Below are positions 9,899 through 20,176 of a DNA stretch of 48,907 nucleotides, in pieces. The stretch is from Nitrosomonadales bacterium (GTDB lineage: Bacteria; Pseudomonadota; Gammaproteobacteria; Burkholderiales; Gallionellaceae), in contig JACPVZ010000045.1 in NCBI GenBank assembly GCA_016197305.1, positions 1 to 48,907 on the forward strand, in the 5' to 3' direction. Below the pieces are notes generated by a model. That model was given only the letters and a program-made list of their open reading frames with translations. It did no database searches and was not told where the DNA came from. Within the stretch, counting starts at the first letter, position 1. Each line of letters starts with the position of its first letter. The translations under genes were made by a program, and so were the position numbers.

Positions 9899-10321
9899 AT
9901 GCGCGCCCGTTATCCTGTGTTGCTGTTGGCCGCGTTTACGCTGGTTGGTTGCGACCGGATCACCGGCGCGGACAAGAAGAAGATCCTCGATGCCGAGGCG
10001 ATCGGTTATGCCTGCCGCGTTTCGCTGAAAGCGCCGGAAGACTGCATGAAGGAAAACGACACGCACAGCCCGACGCATCTGCTGAACGGATGGAAAGAGG
10101 CGGACAAGGACATCAGCAACCAGGTGCTCGACCCGACGATGGGCAAGAAGGCCGCCCCGACAGCCGCCGGCCCTGCTCCGGCTGCGCCGGTCGCGGCAAC
10201 GCCGCCTGCCGCGGTGCCTCCCGGCAAGGCTGCCGCGGACAAGAACGCCAAGCCCAAGAACGAAAAAGCCGTCACCGCCAAGCCCACCAAGGGCGAAGCC
10301 GAAAAGAAGGCGAGTCATTAA
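9899..10321 (+). CDS. Putative lipoprotein with Ala/Pro/Lys-rich tail
   Basis: Signal peptide with lipobox LVGC; low-complexity C-terminus. Confidence 0.7.
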   Translation: MRARYPVLLLAAFTLVGCDRITGADKKKILDAEAIGYACRVSLKAPEDCMKENDTHSPTHLLNGWKEADKDISNQVLDPTMGKKAAPTAAGPAPAAPVAATPPAAVPPGKAAADKNAKPKNEKAVTAKPTKGEAEKKASH

Positions 10322-10331
10322 GGTAAACAAC

Positions 10332-11036
10332 ATGCAACCAGCAACCAGCGTCAAGAGATACACCACTCCCGTTCCAGTGCAGGCGATCGTCATCGACCTC
10401 GATGGCACGATGCTGCATACCGCACCGGAACTTTCCGAAGCCGCCAACCGCATGTTGCGCGACATGGACTATGCGCCGGTCTCGCAGGAGCTGCTGGCCA
10501 GCTACATCGGCAACGGCATCAGCTGGCTGGTCAAACGCGCACTGACCGGCGACATGCACGCGACCCCGGATGCGGCGCTGTACGACCACGCGTTGCCGAT
10601 CTTCGAGAAGCATTACACCGACCTGCTGCTCGACAGCAAGCCTTTCGACGGCGTGATCGCAGGCCTGAACGCGATGAAGTCGGCAGGCTACCCGCTGGGT
10701 TGCATCACCAACAAGGTCGAGCGCTACACCTTACCGTTGCTGAAGGGTGTCGGTCTGGCCAAATACTTCGACATCGTGCTGGCCGGCGACACGCTGCCGG
10801 AAAAGAAACCGCACCCGATGCCCTTGCTGCATGCGGCGAAATTCTTCGGCACGCCGATCGAGCAACTGCTGCTGATCGGCGACTCGCTGAGCGACACCAC
10901 CGCTGCGCGCGCCGCCGGTTGCCCGGTGTTCTGCGTGCCCTACGGCTACAACCACGGTGAACCGGTGGAGACGCTGGATCAGGACGCCGTGATCGCGAAC
11001 CTGCCCGCCGCACTGCCATTGATGAAGCGCGCCTGA
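10332..11036 (+). CDS. gph: Phosphoglycolate phosphatase
   Basis: AIVIDLDGTMLHTAPELSEAANRML...; HAD motifs; rpe-gph-trpE neighbourhood. Confidence 0.9.
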   Translation: MQPATSVKRYTTPVPVQAIVIDLDGTMLHTAPELSEAANRMLRDMDYAPVSQELLASYIGNGISWLVKRALTGDMHATPDAALYDHALPIFEKHYTDLLLDSKPFDGVIAGLNAMKSAGYPLGCITNKVERYTLPLLKGVGLAKYFDIVLAGDTLPEKKPHPMPLLHAAKFFGTPIEQLLLIGDSLSDTTAARAAGCPVFCVPYGYNHGEPVETLDQDAVIANLPAALPLMKRA

Positions 11037-11093
11037 CGATGAAACCGGACGATCTCCCGTACCTGAAAGAAACCGCCGGCTGGCGATGGTGCT

Positions 11094-11154
11094 TGTAGGG
11101 GCGTAAGGCATTACGCCCTCACCTTCACCAAGGGCGTATGCCATACGCCCCTAC
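11094..11154. repeat. Palindromic intergenic repeat (GTAGGGGCGTA...TACGCCCCTAC)
   Basis: tgtaggggcgtaaggcattacgccct and inverted agggcgtatgccatacgcccctacga. Confidence 0.75.
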
Positions 11155-11181
11155 GACACAACGAACACCTGAGGTTTTTTC

Positions 11182-12669
11182 ATGTTGCAATCGATCACCG
11201 AATCCGAATTCAACGCGCTTGCCCGGCAAGGCTACAACCGCATCCCGCTGGTGTGTGAAACCTTTGCCGACCTGGACACACCGCTGTCCCTCTATCTCAA
11301 ACTCGCCAACAAACCGTTCTCCTACCTGCTCGAATCGGTGCAGGGCGGCGAACGCTTCGGGCGTTATTCATTCATCGGCCTGCCCGCCGACACCCGCATC
11401 ACGGTGCGCGGCAGGAAAGTGACGCTGACGCACCTGGATCAATCGACCACCCACGAAGTGGAAAACCCGCTGGACTACATCCACGAATACCAGTCGCGCT
11501 TCAAGGTCGCGCCGTTGCCCAACCTGCCGCGCTTCACCGGCGGGCTGGCCGGATATTTCGGCTACGAGACGATACGTTACATCGAGCCGCGGCTGGCCAA
11601 AGTGCAGAAACCGGACGCGATCGGCACGCCCGACATCCTGCTGATGCTGACCGAACAATTGGCGGTGGTGGACAACCTCAGCGGCAAGCTCACCTTCATC
11701 GTGTACGCCGACCCGGCACAGGCCGATGCCTATCCGCTGGCGCGCGAACGCCTGCGCGAGCTGATCGGCATGCTGCACCTGCCTGTCGAGATTCCGCACG
11801 CGCCGGCGATGCATGGCGGCGAAGCCAAATCCGAATTCGGCGAGACCGCGTTCAAGGCGGCCGTGGAAAAAGCCAAGCAATACATCGTCGACGGCGATAT
11901 CATGCAGGTGGTGCTGTCGCAGCGCATGGCGCAACCCTTCCCCGCGCAGCCCTTGTCGCTGTATCGCGCGCTGCGCAGCGTCAATCCTTCGCCCTACATG
12001 TTCTATTACGACATGGGTGACCATCACGTGGTCGGCGCATCGCCCGAGATACTGGTGCGGCTGGAAGGCGAGGCTGTCACCGTGCGTCCGATCGCCGGAA
12101 CCCGCCCGCGCGGCAAGACCCCGCAACGGGATAGCGAGCTCGCAGAGGAACTGCTGGCCGACCCGAAAGAACTGGCCGAACACCTGATGCTGATCGACCT
12201 GGGCCGCAACGACATCGGCCGCGTCGCGCAGAACGGCACCGTGAAGCTCACCGAAAAGATGATCATCGAGCGTTACTCGCATGTGATGCACATCGTGTCC
12301 AATGTCGAGGCCAGGCTCAAGCCGGGCTTCAACGCGATGGATGTGCTCAAGGCCACCTTCCCCGCCGGCACCGTCAGCGGCGCAGCCAAGGTGCGCGCAA
12401 TGGAAATCATCGACGAGCTGGAGCCCAGCAAGCGCGGCATCTACGCCGGTGCGGTAGGTTATCTCGGCTTCAATGGCGACATGGATATGGCGATCGCGTT
12501 GCGCACCGCCGTGGTAAAAAACGAGATGCTGTACGTGCAGGCGGGTGCAGGCATCGTCGCCGACTCGGTGCCCGACAGCGAGTGGATGGAGACGCAGAAC
12601 AAGGCCAGGGCGGTGCTGCGCGCGGCGGAAATGGTGCTCGACGGGCTGGATGCGGAAGTGCATCGCTAG
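11182..12669 (+). CDS. trpE: Anthranilate synthase component I
   Basis: 495 aa; [47 protein letters not shown]. Confidence 0.96.
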   Translation: MLQSITESEFNALARQGYNRIPLVCETFADLDTPLSLYLKLANKPFSYLLESVQGGERFGRYSFIGLPADTRITVRGRKVTLTHLDQSTTHEVENPLDYIHEYQSRFKVAPLPNLPRFTGGLAGYFGYETIRYIEPRLAKVQKPDAIGTPDILLMLTEQLAVVDNLSGKLTFIVYADPAQADAYPLARERLRELIGMLHLPVEIPHAPAMHGGEAKSEFGETAFKAAVEKAKQYIVDGDIMQVVLSQRMAQPFPAQPLSLYRALRSVNPSPYMFYYDMGDHHVVGASPEILVRLEGEAVTVRPIAGTRPRGKTPQRDSELAEELLADPKELAEHLMLIDLGRNDIGRVAQNGTVKLTEKMIIERYSHVMHIVSNVEARLKPGFNAMDVLKATFPAGTVSGAAKVRAMEIIDELEPSKRGIYAGAVGYLGFNGDMDMAIALRTAVVKNEMLYVQAGAGIVADSVPDSEWMETQNKARAVLRAAEMVLDGLDAEVHR

Positions 12670-12671
12670 TC

Positions 12672-14288
12672 ATGCTGCGCCTGACCGAAATCAAGCTGCC
12701 GCTCGGTCACCCCGACGGCGACATCAAGGCCGCCATCCTCAAGCGCTTGGCTATCACCAACGACGAGCTGATCAGCCACGTGGTGTTCAAGCGCGGCGTG
12801 GATGCGCGCAAGTCGCACGCGATCCTGTACACCTACACGCTGGACGTGACGCTGCGCGACGAAGCGGCGATCTTGCAGCGCTTCGCCGACGATCCTCATG
12901 TGCGAGTTACGCCTGACACGAGCTACCACTTCGTCGCACAGGCACCGAAGAATCTGGCTGCGAGGCCTGTTGTTGTCGGCATGGGACCTGCGGGTTTGTT
13001 CGCCGGACTGCTGCTGGCGCAGATGGGCTTTCGCCCGCTGATCCTGGAGCGCGGCAAGGCGGTGCGAGAGCGTACCAAGGACACCTGGGGGCTGTGGCGG
13101 CAGGGCGTGCTGAACCCGGAATCCAACGTGCAATTCGGCGAAGGCGGCGCGGGCACCTTCTCCGACGGCAAGCTGTACAGCCAGATCAAAGACCCGCGCT
13201 ATCTGGGGCGCAAGGTGCTGGAGGAATTCGTCAAGGCCGGCGCGCCGGAAGAAATCCTGTACGAGAGCCATCCGCATATAGGCACGTTCAAGCTGGTGGG
13301 CATGGTGGAGAAGATGCGCGCGACGATACAGTCGCTGGGCGGCGAGATCCGCTTCGGGAGCCGCGTCGACGATATCGAGATCGTTGACGGTGCCGTGCAG
13401 GGCGTGGTGCTCGCCAGCGGCGAACGCATTGCCACCAATCATCTGATCTTGGCGGTCGGCCACAGCGCGCGCGACACCTTCGAGATGATCCACAGGCGCG
13501 GCATCTATATCGAGGCCAAACCGTTCTCGATCGGCTTCCGCATCGAGCATCCGCAGTCGCTGATCGACCGCGCGCGCTACGGCAAGAATGCGGGCGACCC
13601 CCAGCTGGGCGCAGCCGATTACAAACTGGTGTATCACGCCAGCAACGGGCGCTCGGTGTACAGCTTCTGCATGTGTCCCGGCGGAACCGTCGTCGCGGCG
13701 GCGAGCGAGCCGGGCCGCGTTGTCACCAACGGCATGAGCCAGTATTCGCGCAACGAACGCAACGCCAACGCGGGCATCGTGGTGGGTATCACGCCAGAGC
13801 AGGACTATCCCGGCGATGCCTTAGCCGGGGTCGAATTCCAGCGCCGCTGGGAATCGCGCGCCTATGAACTGGGCGGCGCCACCTATCAGGCACCGGGGCA
13901 ACTGGTCGGCGATTTCCTGGCGGGCAAAGCTTCGACGCAGTTCGGCGAGGTACTGCCGTCCTATACGCCCGGCGTGCATCTGACCGACCTGTCCGGCGCG
14001 TTGCCGGACTATGCAATCGAAGCAATCCGCGAGGCGCTGCCCGCGTTTGGGAAACAGATCAAAGGATTCGACCTGCCCGACGCGGTGCTGACCGGGGTCG
14101 AGACGCGCACCTCGTCGCCGATCCGCATCAAGCGCAACAAGGACGATTACCAGAGCATCAACACCCGCGGCCTGTACCCGACCGGCGAAGGCGCAGGCTA
14201 TGCCGGCGGGATACTCTCGGCGGCTGTGGACGGCATCGAGGTCGCCGAAGCCGTCGCGCTGAGCATGAGCAAGCAACTGAGCGCATGA
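12672..14288 (+). CDS. NAD(FAD)-utilising dehydrogenase-like flavoprotein
   Basis: PVVVGMGPAGLFAGLLLAQMGFRPLILERG; C-terminal GLYPTGEGAGYAGGILSAAVDG. Confidence 0.85.
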   Translation: MLRLTEIKLPLGHPDGDIKAAILKRLAITNDELISHVVFKRGVDARKSHAILYTYTLDVTLRDEAAILQRFADDPHVRVTPDTSYHFVAQAPKNLAARPVVVGMGPAGLFAGLLLAQMGFRPLILERGKAVRERTKDTWGLWRQGVLNPESNVQFGEGGAGTFSDGKLYSQIKDPRYLGRKVLEEFVKAGAPEEILYESHPHIGTFKLVGMVEKMRATIQSLGGEIRFGSRVDDIEIVDGAVQGVVLASGERIATNHLILAVGHSARDTFEMIHRRGIYIEAKPFSIGFRIEHPQSLIDRARYGKNAGDPQLGAADYKLVYHASNGRSVYSFCMCPGGTVVAAASEPGRVVTNGMSQYSRNERNANAGIVVGITPEQDYPGDALAGVEFQRRWESRAYELGGATYQAPGQLVGDFLAGKASTQFGEVLPSYTPGVHLTDLSGALPDYAIEAIREALPAFGKQIKGFDLPDAVLTGVETRTSSPIRIKRNKDDYQSINTRGLYPTGEGAGYAGGILSAAVDGIEVAEAVALSMSKQLSA

Positions 14289-15307
14289 ACTTGTCTGGTC
14301 TCCGCCCTGGCCTTGCTTCCGGCCTCAGCATCGAGGATGTCGCGGACACACCGGATGATTTCCTGAGCCAGGAACCGGATGGTGGCGCGTTCCACCGCGC
14401 CTTCCAGGCCGCGCACATCCCCGACTTCACCTGCCGCTACCTGATCGTGTCGCGTGGCGGCAAGCGCGTCGCGGTCGCGCCGTATTTCCTGCACGATTTC
14501 AGTATCGCGACGATGCTGCCGGACGGCTGGCTGAAGAACGCGCTGTCCTGGGTGAAGTTCCGCATCGCCTGCGTCGGCCACCCCTCCACCGACTTCGGTT
14601 TCATCGACGGCGAGACTTCACCCGAAGTCCTCGCGCTGATCAACGACAGGCTGCGCGACATGGCCCCGCTGGCGGCTTACAAAGGTTTTGCCGACGACCT
14701 GCCGCTGCCCGGCTTCGTGCGCGTGCGCGGCCTGCCGGTCTGCATGCTGCACATCCAGGGCGATTACTATGCCGGGCTGGACCGGCGGCGGCGCAAGGAC
14801 TTCCGCAAGAAGCGGCAGGCCGCCAGCACACTGCGCGTCGAGGAATACACCACGCTGCCGGAACCTCTGCTGCCGCAGGTCTACCAGTTGTACCTGAACA
14901 CGATGAAACAGGCCCCGGTGCACTTCGAGACGCTGACACCGGAATATTTCAAGGAGATGGCCGGATTGGGCCAGTTCCACCTGTACTTCGAGGGCGAACG
15001 GCCGATCGGCTTCCTGCAGATGCTCACGCTGGGAAACAAGGCCAACCTCAAGTACATGGGCATGGACTATCAGCGCAACCGCCCGTATTACCTGTATTTC
15101 GTGATGTGCCTGAACGCGCTGGATGCCAGCCTGCGCGCAGGCTGCAACGAGCTGGAACTGGGCGCCTCGTCCTACCAGGTCAACCGCCTGATGGGCTGCG
15201 AACTGGTCGAGACCAGCGTCTATTACCGCCACCGCAATGCGCTGGCCAACTGGCTGCTGGGCAAGCTGAAGTTTTTGCTCGAACCGACGGTGGATGAGTT
15301 GAAGTAA
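14285..15307 (+). CDS. GNAT/FemAB-like acyltransferase, putative
   Basis: 340 aa; PYYLYFVMCLNALDASLRAGCNELELGASSYQVNRLMGCELV; ATGA overlap with the upstream gene. Confidence 0.65.
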   Translation: MNLSGLRPGLASGLSIEDVADTPDDFLSQEPDGGAFHRAFQAAHIPDFTCRYLIVSRGGKRVAVAPYFLHDFSIATMLPDGWLKNALSWVKFRIACVGHPSTDFGFIDGETSPEVLALINDRLRDMAPLAAYKGFADDLPLPGFVRVRGLPVCMLHIQGDYYAGLDRRRRKDFRKKRQAASTLRVEEYTTLPEPLLPQVYQLYLNTMKQAPVHFETLTPEYFKEMAGLGQFHLYFEGERPIGFLQMLTLGNKANLKYMGMDYQRNRPYYLYFVMCLNALDASLRAGCNELELGASSYQVNRLMGCELVETSVYYRHRNALANWLLGKLKFLLEPTVDELK

Positions 15308-15408
15308 ACTCAGCGCCCTTGGATAATGCCGCAGTACCGACAATTTAGTCGTGAATAAACATTCGAACCAACCTGACCAAGAATCAACTTAAACTGGACC
15401 CGCACATC

Positions 15409-15978
15409 ATGCTGCTGATGATCGACAACTATGATTCCTTCACCTACAACCTGGTGCAGTATTTCGCCGAGCTGGGTGCGGACGTGGTCGTGCATCGCAA
15501 CGACGAGATCAGCGTCGAGCAGATCGCCGCGCTCAACCCGCAACACATCGTGGTATCGCCCGGCCCCTGTACGCCCAATGAGGCGGGCGTGTCGGTCGCG
15601 GCAATACAGCATTTCGCCGGCAAGATCCCCGTGCTCGGCGTATGTCTGGGCCACCAGAGCATAGGACAGGCCTTCGGCGGCAAGATTATCCACGCCAAGC
15701 AACTGATGCACGGCAAGACCTCGCTGATTCATCACAACAACAACAGCGTGTTCACCGGTCTGCCCAATCCTTTCACCGCAACGCGCTATCACTCGCTGGT
15801 AATCGAACGCGAGTCGCTGCCGGACTGTCTGGAGATCACCGCATGGACCGATGACGGCGAGATCATGGGCGTGCGCCACAAAACGCTGGCGGTGCATGGC
15901 GTGCAATTTCACCCGGAATCCATCCTGACCGAGCATGGCCACGACATGCTGCGCAACTTTTTGAACGGAGCAAAGTAG
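15409..15978 (+). CDS. trpG: Anthranilate synthase component II (glutamine amidotransferase)
   Basis: [54 protein letters not shown]. Confidence 0.95.
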   Translation: MLLMIDNYDSFTYNLVQYFAELGADVVVHRNDEISVEQIAALNPQHIVVSPGPCTPNEAGVSVAAIQHFAGKIPVLGVCLGHQSIGQAFGGKIIHAKQLMHGKTSLIHHNNNSVFTGLPNPFTATRYHSLVIERESLPDCLEITAWTDDGEIMGVRHKTLAVHGVQFHPESILTEHGHDMLRNFLNGAK

Positions 15979-15981
15979 ATT

Positions 15982-16086
15982 GTCATTCCCGTGAAAACGG
16001 GAATCCAATCAATCACAGAATCCCCCTGCGCAGCCGGGACAAAGCATTTATAAACCCGCTGGATTCCCGCCTGCGCGGGAATGACG
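15982..16086. repeat. MITE-like repeat, complete copy with inverted ends
   Basis: gtcattcccgtgaaaacgggaatccaa ... ctggattcccgcctgcgcgggaatgacg. Confidence 0.85.
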
Positions 16087-16104
16087 AACTCTAAGGAGCA
16101 ACTT

Positions 16105-17130
16105 GTGAACTACTCACAAACACTAACTAGACTGATCGAGCGCCATGACCTGCCGTTCGCCGAGATGCGCGAACTGGTGCAGCACATCATGGGCGGGCAA
16201 CTGACGCCGGCACAGATCGCCGCGGTGCTGATCGCGTTGCGCGTCAAGGGCGAAACCGTCAGCGAGATCGCCGCTGCAGCCAGCGTGATGCGCGAGCTGT
16301 CCACCAAGGTCAGCGTCAACCATACCGGGCACCTGCTCGACACCTGCGGCACCGGTGGCGACGGCGCGCAGACGTTCAACATCTCCACCGCCAGCGCCTT
16401 CGTCGCGGCCGCCGCCGGGGCGCATGTCGCCAAGCACGGCGGACGTTCGGTCTCCAGCACCTGCGGCAGCGCCGACGTGCTGGAAAAGCTCGGCGTGAAC
16501 GTGAACCTCACACCCGACCAGGTCGCGCAATGCGTCGACACGCTAGGGGTCGGCTTCATGTTCGCGCCCAACCATCACAGCGCGATGAAACATGCTGCAC
16601 CGGTACGCCGCGAACTCGGCGTGCGCACGCTGTTCAACCTGCTCGGCCCGCTGACCAACCCCGCCGGCGCGCAGAACCAGGTGATCGGCGTGTTCCATCA
16701 ATCGCTGACCGCCAAGCTGGCGCAGGTGCTCGGCGAACTGGGCAGCCGCCATGTGCTGGTGGTGCATGGCGCGGATGGCATGGATGAGATCTCGATCAGC
16801 GAGGGCACCTACATCGCCGAACTGAAAGACGGCAAGGTCAGCGAATACACGGTGCACCCCGACCAGTTCGGTCTGCCCAGCGCCCCTGTCGATCTGCTGC
16901 GCGTCGCCAACGTCGATGAAGCCTGCGAGAAGCTGCTGGGTGTGTTGAACAACGAAGTCGGCGCACCGCGCGACATCGTGCAACTGAATTCCGGCGCCGC
17001 GATCTATGTCGCCGGGCTAACGGCCACACTGAAGGAAGGCATCGCCAAGGCCGACCAAGTCATCGCCAGCGGCGCGGCCAAGACCAAGCTGGACCAGCTG
17101 ATCGCACTGAGCAAGAGCTTCAAGACGTAG
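16105..17130 (+). CDS. trpD: Anthranilate phosphoribosyltransferase
   Basis: LLDTCGTGGDGAQTFNISTASAFVAAAAGAHVAKHGGRSVSS; GTG start preceded by aaggag; ORF-track ATG at 16081 lies in the repeat. Confidence 0.95.
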   Translation: MNYSQTLTRLIERHDLPFAEMRELVQHIMGGQLTPAQIAAVLIALRVKGETVSEIAAAASVMRELSTKVSVNHTGHLLDTCGTGGDGAQTFNISTASAFVAAAAGAHVAKHGGRSVSSTCGSADVLEKLGVNVNLTPDQVAQCVDTLGVGFMFAPNHHSAMKHAAPVRRELGVRTLFNLLGPLTNPAGAQNQVIGVFHQSLTAKLAQVLGELGSRHVLVVHGADGMDEISISEGTYIAELKDGKVSEYTVHPDQFGLPSAPVDLLRVANVDEACEKLLGVLNNEVGAPRDIVQLNSGAAIYVAGLTATLKEGIAKADQVIASGAAKTKLDQLIALSKSFKT

Positions 17131-17202
17131 CCGCCCGCCACGCCGAGATAACATAAGAGCCGTCGCTCGTTTCCGCTTCAGAAAAGTCACCAGGCGAATC
17201 AT

Positions 17203-17682
17203 ATGGACGATCAAAACACTCCCGCAGCCGTCGTGGCAACACAGGTTGCACCACGTGCAAAACCCTCGATCTATCCCGAACCGTTCGCCTCACGCATGAA
17301 AGGCCGAGAGAAACGTATCCTCGGGGACATATTCGGCCTTGCAAACTTCGGTGTTAATCTGACGCGCCTTTTGCCCGGTGCTGGTTCGGCATTACGTCAC
17401 GCTCATTCCAGGCAAGATGAGTTCGTCTATATATTGCAGGGCAATCCCGTACTCATTACCGATGCAGGAGAAACTCAACTCTCTCCTGGCATGTGCGCGG
17501 GATTCAAAGCTGGCACGGGCAATAGCCACCAGCTGGTCAACCGAACAACTGAAGAAGTGAGCTACCTTGAGGTGGGTGACCGCAACGCGGGAGATTCCGT
17601 CCAATATCCAGACGATGACCTGCAAGCGCTTCTTGTCGATGGCAAATGGCAATTTGCGCATAAAGACGGCTCACCATATTAA
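17203..17682 (+). CDS. Cupin-domain protein
   Basis: GSALRHAHSRQDEFVYILQGNPVLITDAGETQLSPGMCAGFKAGTGNSHQLVN. Confidence 0.8.
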   Translation: MDDQNTPAAVVATQVAPRAKPSIYPEPFASRMKGREKRILGDIFGLANFGVNLTRLLPGAGSALRHAHSRQDEFVYILQGNPVLITDAGETQLSPGMCAGFKAGTGNSHQLVNRTTEEVSYLEVGDRNAGDSVQYPDDDLQALLVDGKWQFAHKDGSPY

Positions 17683-17690
17683 AGCCTGCC

Positions 17691-18335
17691 TCACTCCACC
17701 CTGTTCAACCGTGCCCATATCTGCCGCTTGACGGCATAGAGCAGCGTCGTCAGCACCAGCAGATAGGCGATCACGTAATAGCCGAGGCGGATGCGCTCGG
17801 CCTGATGCGGGTCGGCCGCCCATGACAGGAAAGACACGATGTCGCGCGCGCGCCCCTGTATCTCGCCACGCTGCGCGGTGGCACCGGCTATGCCCAGCAC
17901 ATCGGGCATCCGCGTTGCCGGATAGACATGATTGCCCGGCATGCCTTCAGGGGTGACGTAGTAACCCACCAGGTAGGAATACACATAATCCGCACCGCCG
18001 TCTCGCGCCTGCACCATCAGGCTCAGGTCGGGCGGCGCCTTGCCGTAGGCCTGCACAGCATCGTTCTCCGCAATCTGCGCAAGCAGGGGCGCATCCACAG
18101 GCTGATCGCCACGCCAGGCATCCAGCTTCTGCTTGCCTATGCCCAGGCCTGCCAGGTCGCGGTATTTGATGTACTTCATGCTGTGGCAGGAATGGCAATC
18201 GTTCATCATCGCGTCCACGCCGCGTTCTATGGCTACCAGCTCGGTCGACACCTCGATCTTTTCCAGCGCCATGTCAGCCGCCCAGGCCTGCGCACTGAAA
18301 CAGCACAGCACGGCGGCCTGCAGCCATGCTTTCAT
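17691..18335 (-). CDS. petC: Ubiquinol-cytochrome c reductase, cytochrome c1 subunit
   Basis: NDCHSCHSMKYIKYRDL heme-binding CxxCH; C-terminal TM anchor; petABC order. Confidence 0.92.
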   Translation of the reverse strand: MKAWLQAAVLCCFSAQAWAADMALEKIEVSTELVAIERGVDAMMNDCHSCHSMKYIKYRDLAGLGIGKQKLDAWRGDQPVDAPLLAQIAENDAVQAYGKAPPDLSLMVQARDGGADYVYSYLVGYYVTPEGMPGNHVYPATRMPDVLGIAGATAQRGEIQGRARDIVSFLSWAADPHQAERIRLGYYVIAYLLVLTTLLYAVKRQIWARLNRVE

Positions 18336-19615
18336 GCCCTATCCTCCTTGCGGCGGCGATGCCTGAGTTTGCGCTTCTCGATCGCGATCGCCTCGCTCTC
18401 GATCAGCGCGGCGATCTCGGCAGGCAGGCCGCGCCGCATCAGCCAGCCTTCTTCAGCCTTGGAGATGAATGGCACGAGAAAGAACGAGCCGAAGTAGCAC
18501 AGCGTCGCCCACTGCCCGACCAGCAAGGTCGAACTGGTCGGCGGCACATAACCGACATATCCCAGCACCAGCATGTCGGTTATGAACAGGTAGAACTGCG
18601 CCCGGTAGACCGGACGGAAATGCGCGCCGCCGGGAATGCGCGAACGATCCAGGAACGGCATGAAGGCGAACATCATCACCGACAGACCCATCGCCACCAC
18701 ACCGCCGACCATGCTGGGCACCGAGCGCAGGATCGCGTAGAACGGCAGGAAGTACCATTCCGGGACGATATGGCCAGGCGTCTGCATCGGGTCGGCAGGA
18801 ATGTTGTTCGCCGGTTCGATCAGGCTGTCGGGCATGAAGAATACGAACACGCTGTACACGATCAGGAACAGCCCCAGCCCGTACAGGTCCTTGATCGTGA
18901 AATAGGGATGGAACGGGATGTTGTCCTTGTGCGCCAGATCGATGCCGCTGGGATTGCTGCTCTTCACGGTATGCAGCGCCACCAGGTGCACCACCACCGC
19001 GCCGATGATGATGAACGGGAACAGGTAATGCAGCGCGAAGAAGCGCGTCAGCGTGGCATCGCCGACGGCATAATCGCCGCGCAGCCAAACCACCACCTGG
19101 TCACCGATGAAAGGCGTGGCGCGGAACAGGTTGGTGATCACCGTCGCGCCCCAGAAAGACATCTGCCCCCAGGGCAGCAGATACCCCATGAACGCGGTCG
19201 CCATCAACAGCAGCAACAGCGCCTGCCCGGTCCACCACAACAGTTCACGCGGCGCGCGGTAGGAGCCGTAATACAGCGTGCGCGCCATGTGCACGAAGAT
19301 CACGAAGAAGAACGCCGACGCGCCGGTCGCATGCATGTAACGCAGCAGCCAGCCGTAATTCACATCGCGCATGATGTGCTGCACCGCATCGAACGAGTGC
19401 GCAACATCGGCCTTGTAATGCATCGCCAGGAAGATCCCGGTGGCGACCTGCAGCATCAGCACGAACCCGGCGAGGAAGCCGAAGTTCCACCAGTAGCTGA
19501 GGTTGCGCGGGGTGGGATAACCGGTCAGCTCATGCTTGACGAAGCTGGTCAGCGGAAAACGCTGGTCTATCCATTTGATCACACTTTCCGGCCATTTAAT
19601 GACGCGCCCCGGCAT
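18332..19615 (-). CDS. petB: Ubiquinol-cytochrome c reductase, cytochrome b subunit
   Basis: NLSYWWNFGFLAGFVLMLQVATGIFLAMHY; PEWYFLPFYAILRS. Confidence 0.95.
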   Translation of the reverse strand: MPGRVIKWPESVIKWIDQRFPLTSFVKHELTGYPTPRNLSYWWNFGFLAGFVLMLQVATGIFLAMHYKADVAHSFDAVQHIMRDVNYGWLLRYMHATGASAFFFVIFVHMARTLYYGSYRAPRELLWWTGQALLLLLMATAFMGYLLPWGQMSFWGATVITNLFRATPFIGDQVVVWLRGDYAVGDATLTRFFALHYLFPFIIIGAVVVHLVALHTVKSSNPSGIDLAHKDNIPFHPYFTIKDLYGLGLFLIVYSVFVFFMPDSLIEPANNIPADPMQTPGHIVPEWYFLPFYAILRSVPSMVGGVVAMGLSVMMFAFMPFLDRSRIPGGAHFRPVYRAQFYLFITDMLVLGYVGYVPPTSSTLLVGQWATLCYFGSFFLVPFISKAEEGWLMRRGLPAEIAALIESEAIAIEKRKLRHRRRKEDRA

Positions 19616-19617
19616 GG

Positions 19618-20130
19618 TCAGCCCGCCTTGCCGATGACGATCTTGTCGGCCGCCACAAAGCGATATGGCGGCACCTCCAGGTTTTTAGGCGCCGGGCCGC
19701 GCGTCACCCGGCCGCTGTCGTCATACTCGCTGCCGTGGCAGTGGCATACCCAGCCCGCCCCTTCCTTGTTCGGCACGCACCCCATGTGCGTACACACGCC
19801 GATCACGACCAGCCACTCCGGATTCTGCACCCGCTTACTGTCCGGTTCGGGATCGAGTCCGCCGCCGGATGCGCTCGCCGCGCTGATCTGTTCGGGCGTG
19901 CGGTGCAGGATGAACACCGGCTTGCCCTGCCAGGCGACGGTACGCATCGCGCCCGGCGTGATGTCGTTCAGACTCACCTCGGTCTCGGCCTTCGCCGCCA
20001 CATCCGAACTCGGATTCATGCTCGCGACGAACGGCACACAGGTCGCCGCGACACCCGCGCCGCCGACGACCGAAGTCAGCCTGATCAGGAAGCGGCGGCG
20101 CTCGCTGTCGTCCAATGCCTGTTCTGCCAT
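19618..20130 (-). CDS. petA: Rieske iron-sulfur subunit of cytochrome bc1
   Basis: CTHMGCVPNKEGAGWVCHCHGSEYDDSGRVTRGPAPKNLEVPPY. Confidence 0.95.
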   Translation of the reverse strand: MAEQALDDSERRRFLIRLTSVVGGAGVAATCVPFVASMNPSSDVAAKAETEVSLNDITPGAMRTVAWQGKPVFILHRTPEQISAASASGGGLDPEPDSKRVQNPEWLVVIGVCTHMGCVPNKEGAGWVCHCHGSEYDDSGRVTRGPAPKNLEVPPYRFVAADKIVIGKAG

Positions 20131-20176
20131 CGCTGCCTCCCCCCGGGGATTTATTTACTTTCTACGCCACCGCGAC

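Noticed and set aside
11368-12663. 431-aa ORF antisense to trpE
   Set aside because: Overlaps the intact trpE; biased composition.
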